Shown in pieces: positions 28,416-36,926 of a stretch of DNA of 64,000 nucleotides. The stretch is taken from the NCBI RefSeq assembly GCF_012163145.1, contig NZ_JAAVTX010000006.1, positions 607,192 through 671,191 on the forward strand, written 5' to 3'. Source of the DNA: Falsiroseomonas frigidaquae. Its GTDB lineage: Bacteria > Pseudomonadota > Alphaproteobacteria > Acetobacterales > Acetobacteraceae. The notes under the pieces are model-generated. The model saw nothing but the letters and a program-made list of their open reading frames with translations. It ran no database searches and was not told the origin of the DNA. Positions within the stretch are counted from its first letter, which is position 1. Each line of letters starts with the position of its first letter. The position numbers and the translations under genes are program-made.

Positions 28416-29065
28416 AGGTCCTCATCCTCCGCAACAGCGAGACCGCGCCGGAAGGCGCCCTCGGCGACTGGCTGGCCGCCCAGGGCCATGCGCTGGAGGT
28501 GGTCAGCGGGGCGGATGTGACGCCCGGGCAGATGCAGGACGCGGCGCTGGTGGTGATGCTCGGCTCGCCCCATGGCTTGTACCAGACGGAAATCCCCTGG
28601 ATCGCGGCACAGCGACCGATGGTCGCCGCGCGGCTTGCCGCCCGGAAGCCCACAATCGGCATCTGCTTCGGCGCCCAGATGATGGCGGCCGCGGCCGGGG
28701 GCGAAGTCGCGCGCCACCCGGATGGCCGCTTCTTCCGCGGCTGGCTGGGCATCGAGGACACGGCAGATCCGGCGCTTTCCGGCCCCTGGCCGCGCTGGCA
28801 TGGCGATGTCATCACCCCACCGCCGGGGGCGGAGGTGATCGCCCGCGACGCCGGCACGGTGCAGGCCTTCCGGCTGCCCAACGCCATCGCGGTGCAATTC
28901 CACCCGGAGGCGACGCCGGAGCTGTTGCAAAGCTGGGCGGCCCTGTCCCCGCCCGGCGCCGTGGATGCCGGGGCATTGGCCGCGGACAGCGCCCGCCTCT
29001 TCCCCGCCCGCGCCGCGGCGCGGGATGCGCTGTTCGCCGCGCTGCTGCGGCAGGCCGGCGCATGA
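28412..29065 (+). CDS. Class I glutamine amidotransferase-like protein
   Basis: A 217-residue stand-alone GATase1 domain, like the GMP-synthase-type amidotransferase subfamily. The catalytic Cys is in GICFGAQMMAAAAGG, the His and Glu in VQFHPEATPELL. Such proteins release ammonia from glutamine for a partner enzyme or act on gamma-glutamyl bonds; the partner is not evident. The start is GTG, overlapping the yhhQ stop by four bases, so it belongs to the same transcript as the queuosine genes. A role in feeding ammonia to QueC is possible but unproven, since QueC uses free ammonium. Confidence 0.82.
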   Translation: MKVLILRNSETAPEGALGDWLAAQGHALEVVSGADVTPGQMQDAALVVMLGSPHGLYQTEIPWIAAQRPMVAARLAARKPTIGICFGAQMMAAAAGGEVARHPDGRFFRGWLGIEDTADPALSGPWPRWHGDVITPPPGAEVIARDAGTVQAFRLPNAIAVQFHPEATPELLQSWAALSPPGAVDAGALAADSARLFPARAAARDALFAALLRQAGA

Positions 29066-29565
29066 TTCCGGTACTGGAGACGCCACGCCTGCGCCTGCGC
29101 CCGCACACGGCGTCGGATTTCGAGGCGGTGGCGGAGCTCTGGGCCAATCCGGAGGTCACGCGCCACATCAGCGGCCGCCCCGCGACGCGGGAGGAAAGCT
29201 GGGCGCGGATGCTGCGCTATGCCGGGCTGTGGACGCTGTGTGGCTTCGGCTACTGGGCGGTGGAGGACCGCGCCACGGGCGCCTTCCTCGGCGATGTCGG
29301 CTTCGCCGATTTCCAGCGCGCGATCGACCCGCCACCGCCCGCCCTGCCGGAGATCGGCTGGGTCCTGGCGCCGCACGCCCATGGCCGCGGCGTGGCGACG
29401 GAGGCCGCCGGCGCCGCGCTGGCCTGGCTCGGCCGCCCCTGCTTCTGCATCATCGCCCCGGCGCATGAAGGGTCACTGCGCGTCGCGGCCAAGCTCGGCT
29501 TCCAGCGCCAGGGCCTGGCCCGCTACCGCGACGATGCCATCGCGGTGCTGGTCAGGCCGGGCTGA
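29062..29565 (+). CDS. GNAT-family N-acetyltransferase (RimJ/RimL-like)
   Basis: A 167-residue acetyltransferase. It has the LETPRLRLRPHTASDFEAVAELW start of the RimJ/RimL-like subgroup and a mid-protein EIGWVLAPHAHGRGVATEAAGAAL. That stretch is the acetyl-CoA pyrophosphate loop, with the R-G-x-A motif reading GRGVAT. SLRVAAKLGFQRQG supplies the C-terminal motif B. The substrate could be a ribosomal protein N-terminus, an amine or an antibiotic. The ATG overlaps the amidotransferase stop, making this the last gene of the queuosine-led transcript. Confidence 0.85.
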   Translation: MIPVLETPRLRLRPHTASDFEAVAELWANPEVTRHISGRPATREESWARMLRYAGLWTLCGFGYWAVEDRATGAFLGDVGFADFQRAIDPPPPALPEIGWVLAPHAHGRGVATEAAGAALAWLGRPCFCIIAPAHEGSLRVAAKLGFQRQGLARYRDDAIAVLVRPG

Positions 29566-29571
29566 ACCGCC

Positions 29572-30540
29572 TCAGTCCGGCTGGATATTGGCGGCGCGGA
29601 CCAGCGCGCCCCAGGTCTCCACCTGCCCGCGGAAGAAGGTGCCGCATTCGGCCGGCGTGGACAGCACCAGGCGGGCCTGCTGCGTCTCCGTCATAACCGT
29701 CCGCGCGCGCTCCTCGGAGAGTGTCTCCTTCAGCGCCGCGTTCATGCGGTTCACCATCTCCGCCGGCGTGCCATGCGGGGCGAAGACGGCCCACCAGGCC
29801 TCGGCCTCCATGCCCGGGAAGCCGGCTTCCGCGGCGGTCTGGGTCTCCGACAGGCGGGACAGGCGCTGCGGGCCGAATTGCAGCAGGGGCCGCAGCGACC
29901 CGCCGGTGATGTGCGGCAGCATCAGCGCGGCGCTGCCGATCATCATGTCCACATGCCCGGCCACGGCATCATTCACCGCCAGGCCGCCGCTGCGATAGGG
30001 CACATGGGTCATCCGCGCGCCGGCCTTCTCGCCCAGGCGGATCATCGACAGGTGGCCAATCGTGCCATTGCCGGTGGAGCCGTAGGAGACGCCGTCCGGC
30101 CGCGCCTTCGCCGCCGCGACCACATCCGCCATGGTCTGGAACGGCTTGTCCGGCCGCGTCGCCACCGCATAGGGCGACCCGCCGATCAGCATGACCGGGT
30201 CCAGGTCCTTCAGCACGTCGAAGGGCGGGTTGCGCAGCAGCGCCGGGATGGTGGAGTGGCTGTCGAAGGTCAGCAGCCAGGTCTGCCCATCCGGCCGCGC
30301 CTTGGCCACCAGATCCGCGCCGATGGAGCCGGCGGCGCCGGAGCGGTTCTCCACCACCACATTCGCCCCCAGCCGCTGCTGCAGCCCCGGGGAGACCAGG
30401 CGCGCCACCGCATCCGTGGACCCGCCCGGGCCAAAGGGCACGACGATGCGGATGGTGGGGGTCTGGGCGCGCGCCAGGTTGGGCGCGGCCAAAAGCGCGG
30501 CCATGGCGCCGAGCCCGGCGCGGCGGGTGATCTGGGTCAT
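29572..30540 (-). CDS. Bug/TctC-family substrate-binding protein
   Basis: A 322-residue periplasmic receptor. The signal peptide carries TRRAG and ends LARAQ (residue 26). Next come IRIVVPFGPGGSTDAVARLV, VVVENRSGAAGSIGADLVAK and the YGSTGNGTIGHLS and MTHVPYRSG ligand loops. It is the last gene of the seven-gene minus-strand cluster, 30 bases after the decarboxylase-like gene, and has no TctA/B beside it. It converges with the GNAT gene across six bases. The ligand is likely the aromatic or heterocyclic acid degraded by the neighbouring enzymes. Confidence 0.92.
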   Translation of the reverse strand: MTQITRRAGLGAMAALLAAPNLARAQTPTIRIVVPFGPGGSTDAVARLVSPGLQQRLGANVVVENRSGAAGSIGADLVAKARPDGQTWLLTFDSHSTIPALLRNPPFDVLKDLDPVMLIGGSPYAVATRPDKPFQTMADVVAAAKARPDGVSYGSTGNGTIGHLSMIRLGEKAGARMTHVPYRSGGLAVNDAVAGHVDMMIGSAALMLPHITGGSLRPLLQFGPQRLSRLSETQTAAEAGFPGMEAEAWWAVFAPHGTPAEMVNRMNAALKETLSEERARTVMTETQQARLVLSTPAECGTFFRGQVETWGALVRAANIQPD

Positions 30541-30570
30541 TCTTGTTTCCTCCCGTGTCGCGCGGCCCCG

Positions 30571-31527
30571 TCAGGTGCCGTGCGTGGATCTCTCGAACAA
30601 CTCCTCCACCGCAACGGGATGCGCCGTCAACCCATCCGCCTTGGCGTAGCGGCACATGGCGTCCAGTTCGGCGCGGTTGCGGGTGAAGCCATAGGGCCAG
30701 GGGTCGCCGCCCATCATCTCCGTCTGCGCCGCCGCCTCCGCCACGATCCAGGGCAGCGACACGCGCAGCACGTTGCCCAGGCTGAGATCGGCCACCGCCC
30801 GGTCCTTGGCGGCGGTGAAGGCGTTGAACACCGCCATGGCCAGCCCTGGCTGGTCCTCCGCCAGCGTCCGGCGGATGGCGATGCAATGCATGATCGGGAA
30901 GAAGCCGGTGGCGCGGCAATAGGCCTCCTCCTCCGCCCGGCTGTTCGGGAACAGCCGCGCCACGGGGGCGCTGCCATCAAGGAAGCAGGCCGGCGGGCGC
31001 GGGCCGATGAAGGCGTCGATGCGGCCCTCGGCCAGCATCCCCTCCAGCGTCTCGCCTTCCGGGATCACCTGCATGTCGATCCCCGGCGGCAGGGACAGCG
31101 GCGTCCGCTCCCCGGCGGAGCGCCAGCAGATGGTGGACATCGGCACACCGTAATAGGTCCGCATCATGCCGCGCACCCACATCGCCGCGGTCTGCTGGTA
31201 TTCCGGCACGCCGATGGTGCGCCCCGCCAGGTCCTTCGGCCCGGTGATGCCGCGATCCGTGCGGATATAGATGGCGGAATGGCGGAAGGCGCGGGAGGGA
31301 TAGACCGGCACGCCGATATAGCGGCTGTCACCGCGCGCCACGGACAGGATGTGGCTCGCCATGGAAAGCTCGGTGATGTCGTACTGCGCGTCCCGCATGG
31401 CGATGCGGAACAGGTCCTCCGGCTCCCCGGCCGTGGCGATGATCTCCTGCTCCCCGATGGCGATGCGCCCATCGAGGATCGGCTGCGTGCGGTCGCTGCG
31501 GGTGCAGGCAAGGGTGAGCTTGGTCAT
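30571..31527 (-). CDS. 4,5-dihydroxyphthalate decarboxylase-like protein
   Basis: A 318-residue protein with a periplasmic-binding-protein-like fold of the type shared by 4,5-dihydroxyphthalate decarboxylase (Pht5) and NMT1-like proteins. Visible marks are TLACTRSDRTQPILDGRI at the start, the MRDAQYDITELSMASHI element with its Glu, IYIRTDRGITGPKDLAGRTIGVPEYQQTAAMW and DAFIGPRPPACF. There is no signal peptide, so it is cytoplasmic, as expected for the enzyme rather than a transporter receptor. Family members decarboxylate dihydroxyphthalate to protocatechuate; the true substrate here is unknown. It follows the molybdenum subunit by five bases. Confidence 0.75.
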   Translation of the reverse strand: MTKLTLACTRSDRTQPILDGRIAIGEQEIIATAGEPEDLFRIAMRDAQYDITELSMASHILSVARGDSRYIGVPVYPSRAFRHSAIYIRTDRGITGPKDLAGRTIGVPEYQQTAAMWVRGMMRTYYGVPMSTICWRSAGERTPLSLPPGIDMQVIPEGETLEGMLAEGRIDAFIGPRPPACFLDGSAPVARLFPNSRAEEEAYCRATGFFPIMHCIAIRRTLAEDQPGLAMAVFNAFTAAKDRAVADLSLGNVLRVSLPWIVAEAAAQTEMMGGDPWPYGFTRNRAELDAMCRYAKADGLTAHPVAVEELFERSTHGT

Positions 31528-31532
31528 GCGGA

Positions 31533-33662
31533 TCAGGGGGCCTTGGCAATGTTCTCGGGCGTGAAGGGCCAGTGGCGCAGGCGAATGTCCAGGGCATCGC
31601 TGATCGCATTCGCGATGGCGCCGATCACCGGCCCCATGCTGCATTCCCCGGCGCCCAGCGGCGGCGCCTCCGGCCGCGCCACCAGGCTGGCCTCGATGCG
31701 CGGCACCTCGGAGAAGCGCAGGATCGGGTAGCTCTCCCAGCCATCGGAGGTGACGCGCCGCGCATCATGCTGCACGGCTTCCAGCAGGCAGAGCGAGGTG
31801 GCCTGGATGGCGCCGCCCTCGATCTGGTTCAGCGTGCCGTCGGGGTTGATCACCTCCCCCACATCGGCGGCGAGCCACAGGCGGCGGCAGAGGACGCGCT
31901 CCGCCGCCTCGATCTCCGCCACCGCGGCGCACCAGGCGCCGGTGCCCTTGTAGCGCGCGACGGCGAGGCCCATGCCGAAGCCCTCCCGCCGCACGCGGCC
32001 GGACCAGTTCGCCATTTCCGCGGCGCGGGCCAGCACGTCCCGCGCGCGGGCATCCTCCAGCTGGCCCAGGCGGTAGGCCAGCGGGTCGGCGCCGCTGGCG
32101 GCGGCGAACTCGTCCATCACGCTCTCGATCGCCCAGACATTGGCGAGCGCGCCGAGGCCACGCAGCGCACTGGTGCGCAGCGGCATCTCGGCCAGATGCG
32201 TCATGCGGACCTGCAGCGCCGGGATGGCGTAGCCCGGCACCGCATTGCGCTGCGCCCCGCCGCCGCCGGCCAGCGGCGGGTTGATGGCGTTCGGCACGGC
32301 GAAAGGCTCGGCCAGCATCGAGGCGGCGAGCAGCGTCGGCAATTGCCCCCGCCCCGGCCGGCCGGAATGACCGTTGGAGGTGACGTGCTGCGACCAGCGC
32401 AGCAGCCGCCCGCCGGCATCCGCCTCCGCCGCCACATCCACCAGCATGGCCGGCGAGACCGGGCCCCAGCCGAGCTCCTCCGCCCGCGTCCAGAGCACCC
32501 GCACCGGCGTGCCGGGGTTGGCGCGCGCGAGCAGCGCGGCTTCCAGCGCCACGTCGTCGGCGCCGTTATGGCCGTAGCAGCCGGCGCCCTCGACATGCTG
32601 GATGTGGAAGGCTTCGGCCGGCAGGCGCATCGCCTTCACCAGGTCGGCGCGGAGGTTGTAGATGCCCTGGCTGTGGGTCCAGATCCTTGCCACCTCGCCC
32701 TCCCACAGCGCCACGGCGCAGCAGGTGCCGATCGAGCCATGGGTGACGAAGGGCCGGTAGAACCTGGCCGAGATCCGGTTCGCCGGGTCCGGCGTCTCGG
32801 CGGCGCGTTCCAGCACGGTGGTCGTCTCGCCGGGCGCCGCGGCCAGCCAGTCCTCGACCTGCTCCGGCAGCGTGTCCCGTGCGTCCCATTCGGCGCGGGC
32901 CGCAATCCGCAGGGCGGCCGCCTCCGCATGGTGTTCCTGCGCGGCGAGGACGGCCAGGAAGCCGCCATCGCGGTGGATCACGGCGCCGCCGGGCAGCGGG
33001 CCTTCCCGCACCGAGAGCAGCGTCGCGCCGCGCGCCGACGGCCGCACGATGCGGGCGTGCAGCATCCCGGGCAGGCGCAGATCCTGGATGAAGCGCGGCT
33101 GGCCGAACACCTTCTCCGGCAGGTCGAGCCGGGCGGTGGAGGTGCCGGTGATGCGGCGTTGGTCCGCCCGCTTCGGCGTGGCGTCCGGGCTGGCCTCCAC
33201 AGCCAGCAGCGCGGCCCCGGCCAGCGACCAGTAGCTGCCGAGCAGGCGGCCGTCCGGCGCCAGGAAGTCGCCATCCCGCACCGTGATGTCATCCCGCGAC
33301 ACGCCGCTGCGCTGCGCGATGACACTGAGGAAGATGCCGCGCGCCTCGGCGCAGGCATGGCGGATCGCCATGCCGGATTCCTGCACGGAGAGGCTGCCGC
33401 TGGTCACCGCCTCATCCGGGCTGGTCGGCGTGGCCGCCGCCTGCACGCGGATGCGCGGCAGTGCCACGTCCAGCTCCTCCGCCGCGATCTGGGCGAGCGC
33501 GGTCAGGATGCCCTGCCCCAGCTCCACCTTGCCCGGCGTCAGCACCACCACCCCTTCGGGCAGCATCCGCAGCCATTGGTCGAGGCGCCGGTTCACCTGC
33601 AGGCTGCCCGGCAGCTTCGGCCGCCCATCGGCGGGCTGCGGCCCGAGGAAGGCGAGGTTCAT
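31533..33662 (-). CDS. Molybdenum hydroxylase large subunit (IorB-like)
   Basis: A 709-residue molybdopterin-cytosine-dinucleotide subunit of the xanthine oxidase family, closest in pattern to isoquinoline 1-oxidoreductase beta. Seen: TPGKVELGQGILTALAQIAAEEL, the VFGQPRFIQDLRLPGMLHARIVRP element, HVEGAGCYGHNGADDVALEAALLA and ADVGEVINPDGTLNQIEGGAIQ. Near the end, GAGECSMGPVIGAIANAI holds the catalytic Glu. Family members hydroxylate N-heterocycles or aldehydes. No signal peptide is present, unlike several IorB proteins. Its ATG overlaps the stop of the small subunit. The usual c-type cytochrome partner is absent. Confidence 0.9.
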   Translation of the reverse strand: MNLAFLGPQPADGRPKLPGSLQVNRRLDQWLRMLPEGVVVLTPGKVELGQGILTALAQIAAEELDVALPRIRVQAAATPTSPDEAVTSGSLSVQESGMAIRHACAEARGIFLSVIAQRSGVSRDDITVRDGDFLAPDGRLLGSYWSLAGAALLAVEASPDATPKRADQRRITGTSTARLDLPEKVFGQPRFIQDLRLPGMLHARIVRPSARGATLLSVREGPLPGGAVIHRDGGFLAVLAAQEHHAEAAALRIAARAEWDARDTLPEQVEDWLAAAPGETTTVLERAAETPDPANRISARFYRPFVTHGSIGTCCAVALWEGEVARIWTHSQGIYNLRADLVKAMRLPAEAFHIQHVEGAGCYGHNGADDVALEAALLARANPGTPVRVLWTRAEELGWGPVSPAMLVDVAAEADAGGRLLRWSQHVTSNGHSGRPGRGQLPTLLAASMLAEPFAVPNAINPPLAGGGGAQRNAVPGYAIPALQVRMTHLAEMPLRTSALRGLGALANVWAIESVMDEFAAASGADPLAYRLGQLEDARARDVLARAAEMANWSGRVRREGFGMGLAVARYKGTGAWCAAVAEIEAAERVLCRRLWLAADVGEVINPDGTLNQIEGGAIQATSLCLLEAVQHDARRVTSDGWESYPILRFSEVPRIEASLVARPEAPPLGAGECSMGPVIGAIANAISDALDIRLRHWPFTPENIAKAP

Positions 33663-34123
33663 AGCGCCATCTCCTCCGCCGCCCGCAGGATGGCGCGGAT
33701 GATCCGGTTGTGGCTGCCGCAGCGGCAGAGATGCGGGTCGAGCGCCGCCCGCACCTGGTCCTCGCTCGGCCGCGGTACCTCCCGCAGCAGCGCCACGGCG
33801 CGGATCTGGATGCCCGACAGGCAGAAGCCGCATTGCCCCGCCTGCAATTCCAGCAAAGCACGCTGCACCGGGTGCGGCGCCTCGGCCGTGCCGAGGCCCT
33901 CCACGGTGGTCACGCGCCGCCCGTCGACCGCCGAGACCGGCAAGGTGCAGGCAAACTGGGGAAGATCGTCCACCAGCACCAGGCAGGCGCCGCATTGCTC
34001 GGCACCGCAGCCGAAGCGCGTGCCCGAAAGGCCGAGCGGGCCGCGCAGCGCCGCCAGCAGCGAGGCCTCCGGTTCGATCGGCGCGGCCACCGCCGCGCCG
34101 TTCAGGTGGAAGCTGGTGCTCAA
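33659..34123 (-). CDS. Molybdenum hydroxylase 2Fe-2S subunit (IorA-like)
   Basis: A 154-residue electron-transfer subunit with the two [2Fe-2S] clusters of the family. The ferredoxin-type cluster uses FGCGAEQCGACLVLVDD and the later Cys in QFACTLPV; the second uses QCGFCLSG and the C-terminal LCRCGSHNRI. It passes electrons from the molybdenum subunit to an acceptor. The start is TTG at 34123, in a TTGA overlap with the upstream Bug gene; no ATG lies nearby. The stop overlaps the large-subunit ATG. Confidence 0.94.
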   Translation of the reverse strand: MSTSFHLNGAAVAAPIEPEASLLAALRGPLGLSGTRFGCGAEQCGACLVLVDDLPQFACTLPVSAVDGRRVTTVEGLGTAEAPHPVQRALLELQAGQCGFCLSGIQIRAVALLREVPRPSEDQVRAALDPHLCRCGSHNRIIRAILRAAEEMAL

Positions 34124-35097
34124 GCCGGGGTCATCTTCGCCATGCGGACGAATTCGGCCTGCTTGGTGATGTCGGCCCGCACGAAAGCCTCGAACGCCTC
34201 GATGGTCATGGTGCGCGGCTGCGCACCAAGGCGGAGCTGCGCCGCGCGAGTCTCTGGCAGCGCCAGGATGCGGTTGATCTCCGTATTCAGCTTCTGCCGG
34301 ATCTCCAGCGGCGTCGCCGCCGGCGCCATGAAGCCGAGCCAGATGGAGGCCTCGTAGCCCGGCAGCGCCTCCGCCACCGCGGGAAGGTTGGGCATCAGGC
34401 TGCTGCGCTCCGGTCCCGTGGTGGCGAAGCCGCGCACGCTGCCGCCCTCGATCTGCGGCGCCATGGTGGGGATGGCGTCGAACATGATCGGCACGGTGCC
34501 GGCCACCAGCGCCGTGCGCGCCTCGTTCGAGCCGCGGAAGGGCACATGCGTCGCCTCCGCATTAGCCATCGCCAGGAACACCGCGCCGGCGACGTGATAG
34601 GGCGTGCCGGGGCCGGAGGAGGCGTAGTCGTACTTCCCCGGATTGGCCCGCAGCAGCGCGATCAATTCCTGCAGATTGGTGGCGGGGATGGAGGGATGCA
34701 CCGCCAGCACGTGGTGCGCGATGTTGATCGAGGCGACCGGCGCCAGGTCCCGCATCAGCACATAGGGCCGGTTCGGCAGCAGCGTCTCATTCGCCGTGTG
34801 GGTGTTCGACATCAGCAGCAGCGTGTGACCATCCGGGGCCGACTTCGCCACGGCATCCGTGCCGATGCTGGCGCCGGCGCCGGGGCGGTTCTCCACCACG
34901 AAGGACTGGCCAAAGGCCTTCGACAGCGGCTCTGCCAGGAAGCGCGCCGCGACATCGGCCGAGCCGCCGAGGCCGAAGGGCACCACGATGCGCACGTTGC
35001 GGGAGGGCCAGGCGCCCTGCGCCCGCAACACGCCCGGCGCGGCGAGCGCGCCCGCGGCAGCCCCTGTGGCCGCCAATACCAGCCTGCGTCCGATCAT
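34120..35097 (-). CDS. Bug/TctC-family substrate-binding protein
   Basis: A 325-residue periplasmic receptor: signal peptide GRRLVLAATGAAAGALAAPG to about residue 24, then VRIVVPFGLGGSADVAARF, VVENRPGAGASIGTDAVAK, the YASSGPGTPYHVAG ligand loop and THVPFRGS. It is translationally coupled to the 2Fe-2S subunit, a tight link between an uptake receptor and a catabolic hydroxylase, so the two probably deal with the same compound. It is distinct in sequence from the Bug protein at the other end of the cluster. The ATG at 35097 precedes the signal peptide. Confidence 0.93.
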   Translation of the reverse strand: MIGRRLVLAATGAAAGALAAPGVLRAQGAWPSRNVRIVVPFGLGGSADVAARFLAEPLSKAFGQSFVVENRPGAGASIGTDAVAKSAPDGHTLLLMSNTHTANETLLPNRPYVLMRDLAPVASINIAHHVLAVHPSIPATNLQELIALLRANPGKYDYASSGPGTPYHVAGAVFLAMANAEATHVPFRGSNEARTALVAGTVPIMFDAIPTMAPQIEGGSVRGFATTGPERSSLMPNLPAVAEALPGYEASIWLGFMAPAATPLEIRQKLNTEINRILALPETRAAQLRLGAQPRTMTIEAFEAFVRADITKQAEFVRMAKMTPA

Positions 35098-35169
35098 GGT
35101 CCTGTTCCCTTCCCTGCAAACGATTGGGGGGAGGATCGCCCCGCGGCGCAGCCAGGGCAAGTGCCGGGG

Positions 35170-35751
35170 TCAGAAACGCGCCATCCGCCCCTGCACCTGC
35201 GCCAGGAAGGCCGCCCGCCGCGCCGCATCGGCGCGGTTCATGTCGTACAGCGCCTGGTAGCCGATCTCGGCCCGCCCGCCGGTGATCAGCCGGAAATACC
35301 GCGTCACCGCCTTGCGCGGCGGGTCGCCGGCCAGCATGGCGGTCCAGCGCGGGCGGCCATAGGTGCTGATGCCGGCGACCTTGCGGATATGCAGCAGGTT
35401 GGGCTTCGCCACGCCATCCTCCAGCCGGAAGGACACGCCGGGCAGCAGCACGCGGTCCATCCAGCCCTTCAGGATCGCAGGCAGGCCGAAGCACCAGGTG
35501 GGGAAGGACAGCACCAGCGCCTCCGCCTCCTCCAGCCGGCGCAGGTAATCCTCCACCGGGGCACGATTGCCGGGGATCTCGTGGTAGCCGCGGCGTTCGG
35601 CGGCGGAAAGCACGGGGTTGAAGCCTTCGGCATACAGGTCGCACAGATCCACCACATGCCCCGCCTGGCGCAGCCCCTCCCGCGCCGCATCGCGGATGGC
35701 GGCGTGGAAGCTCTCCTCCAGCGGATGCGCGTAGAGGTACAGCACGCGCAT
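35170..35751 (-). CDS. NAD(P)H:quinone oxidoreductase-like flavodoxin-fold protein
   Basis: A 193-residue protein of the NQO1/MdaB-like flavodoxin fold. Visible: VLYLYAHPLEESFHAAIRDAA (FMN/FAD phosphate region), VVDLCDLYAEGFNPVLS, LVLSFPTWCFGLPAILKGWMDRVLLPG, typical of the family's PxWxxxxPAxLKGxxDR motif, and a STYGRPRW loop. The reaction is two-electron reduction of a quinone or related acceptor. It is overlapped by one base with the upstream cupin gene. A close paralogue of identical length lies at 36283-36864 in the opposite direction. Confidence 0.87.
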   Translation of the reverse strand: MRVLYLYAHPLEESFHAAIRDAAREGLRQAGHVVDLCDLYAEGFNPVLSAAERRGYHEIPGNRAPVEDYLRRLEEAEALVLSFPTWCFGLPAILKGWMDRVLLPGVSFRLEDGVAKPNLLHIRKVAGISTYGRPRWTAMLAGDPPRKAVTRYFRLITGGRAEIGYQALYDMNRADAARRAAFLAQVQGRMARF

Positions 35752-36191
35752 CAACCGGCCCCCGCGATCACGGCGATATCCTCGGCCACCAGTTCCACCG
35801 GGATGCCGTTGCGGATCAGCTCCGCAAAACCCTCGTTGGGCGCCATGAAGGTGAGGCAGTACAGCTTCTCCGCCGTATCGTTGACCACGACATGCTCCAC
35901 GCCCGGCCGCAGCACGAAGGCATCGCCGGGGCCGACCGGCATCTCCACCCCATCGGCAAAGGCCTTTCCGGAGCCCTTCAGGACGAAGAAGCATTCCTCC
36001 GCCACCTGGTGGGTGTTCGGCGGCGTGCGGCCGCCCGGTTCGAAGATCTCCACCACCAGGGTGAAGGACACGCCATCCGCCACCGGGTCGAACAGGCAGG
36101 CGAAGTAGTTGCTGTCACCCGGCGCGATGCGGAAGCCGCGCAGATCGGCGGCACGCCGGGCGAGGACGGGGACGGACATCATCGGCGGCAT
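35751..36191 (-). CDS. Single-domain cupin protein
   Basis: A 146-residue cupin. Its first motif is read in the TPPNTHQVAEECFFVLKGSG stretch (His and Glu present) and its second in GPGDAFVLRPGVEHVVVND (His present), so a metal site is plausible. It may be an isomerase, a dioxygenase-like enzyme or a sensor for the cluster; the function is not readable. It is the first gene of the seven-gene minus-strand set, and its region upstream (36192-36282) must hold the promoter shared divergently with the second quinone-reductase-like gene. The start could be Met 1, 4 or 5. Confidence 0.78.
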   Translation of the reverse strand: MPPMMSVPVLARRAADLRGFRIAPGDSNYFACLFDPVADGVSFTLVVEIFEPGGRTPPNTHQVAEECFFVLKGSGKAFADGVEMPVGPGDAFVLRPGVEHVVVNDTAEKLYCLTFMAPNEGFAELIRNGIPVELVAEDIAVIAGAG

Positions 36192-36282
36192 ATCTCCATT
36201 GCAGCATCGGGGCGGAGCCCCGTTGCGGTATCAGCCCGTAGCGTTGCATGAGCCATGCCACGACCACAAAGGCCCCTCCCCG

Positions 36283-36864
36283 ATGCGCGTGCTGATGATC
36301 CATTGCCACCCCCGCGCGGACAGCTTCTCCGCCGCCCTGCGGGATGCGGCGCGGCGGGCGCTGGAGGCGCGCGGCCATGTGGTGGAACTGCGCGACCTGT
36401 ATGCGGAGGGCTTCGACCCGGTGCTGTCCGCCGAGGAACGCGGCCGCTACCACGACGTGGCCGAGAACCTGGCCGGGATCGAGGACCATGTCGAAAGCCT
36501 GCGCCGGGCCGATGCGCTGCTGCTGGTCTATCCCACCTGGTGGTACGGCATGCCGGCCATGCTGAAGGGCTGGTTCGACCGCATCTGGGCGCCCGGCGTC
36601 GCCTTCCGCCTGGGCGAAAGCGCGATCGAGCCGCTGCTGACCAATATCCGCCGGATCGGCGTGGTCACCACCTATGGCTCGCCGCATTGGCTGCTCTGGT
36701 ATATCGGCCGCATCGACCGCAAGCTGCTGGGACGCGGCATCCGCAGGCTCTGCGCGCGCGACTGCCGCACGGACTGGCACACGCTGACCCGGATGGACCA
36801 CCGCACCCGGCCGGAATGCGCGGCCTTCCTGGCGCGGGTCGAGAAGGCGCTGGCGCGGTGGTAG
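36283..36864 (+). CDS. NAD(P)H:quinone oxidoreductase-like protein, paralogue
   Basis: A 193-residue flavodoxin-fold oxidoreductase, paralogue of the gene at 35170-35751. It carries VLMIHCHPRADSFSAALRDAA, VVELRDLYAEGFDPVLSAEE, LLVYPTWWYGMPAMLKGWFDR and a TTYGSPHW loop. Both copies share DLYAEGF-PVLS and the W-Y-G-P-LKGW-DR motif, so a duplication and divergence is clear. It is transcribed divergently from the cupin gene. It likely reduces quinones or nitro/hydroxy aromatics with NAD(P)H. Confidence 0.87.
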   Translation: MRVLMIHCHPRADSFSAALRDAARRALEARGHVVELRDLYAEGFDPVLSAEERGRYHDVAENLAGIEDHVESLRRADALLLVYPTWWYGMPAMLKGWFDRIWAPGVAFRLGESAIEPLLTNIRRIGVVTTYGSPHWLLWYIGRIDRKLLGRGIRRLCARDCRTDWHTLTRMDHRTRPECAAFLARVEKALARW

Positions 36865-36926
36865 GCCGGCCGCTTCCGCATCGGCCTGCCGGCTGATACT
36901 CCCGAATCATGAGGCAGGAGCAGGTC

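Noticed and set aside
31572-34169. Plus-strand open frame of 865 codons
   Set aside because: It lies antisense to the two molybdenum hydroxylase subunits, whose motifs and overlapping starts are unmistakable.
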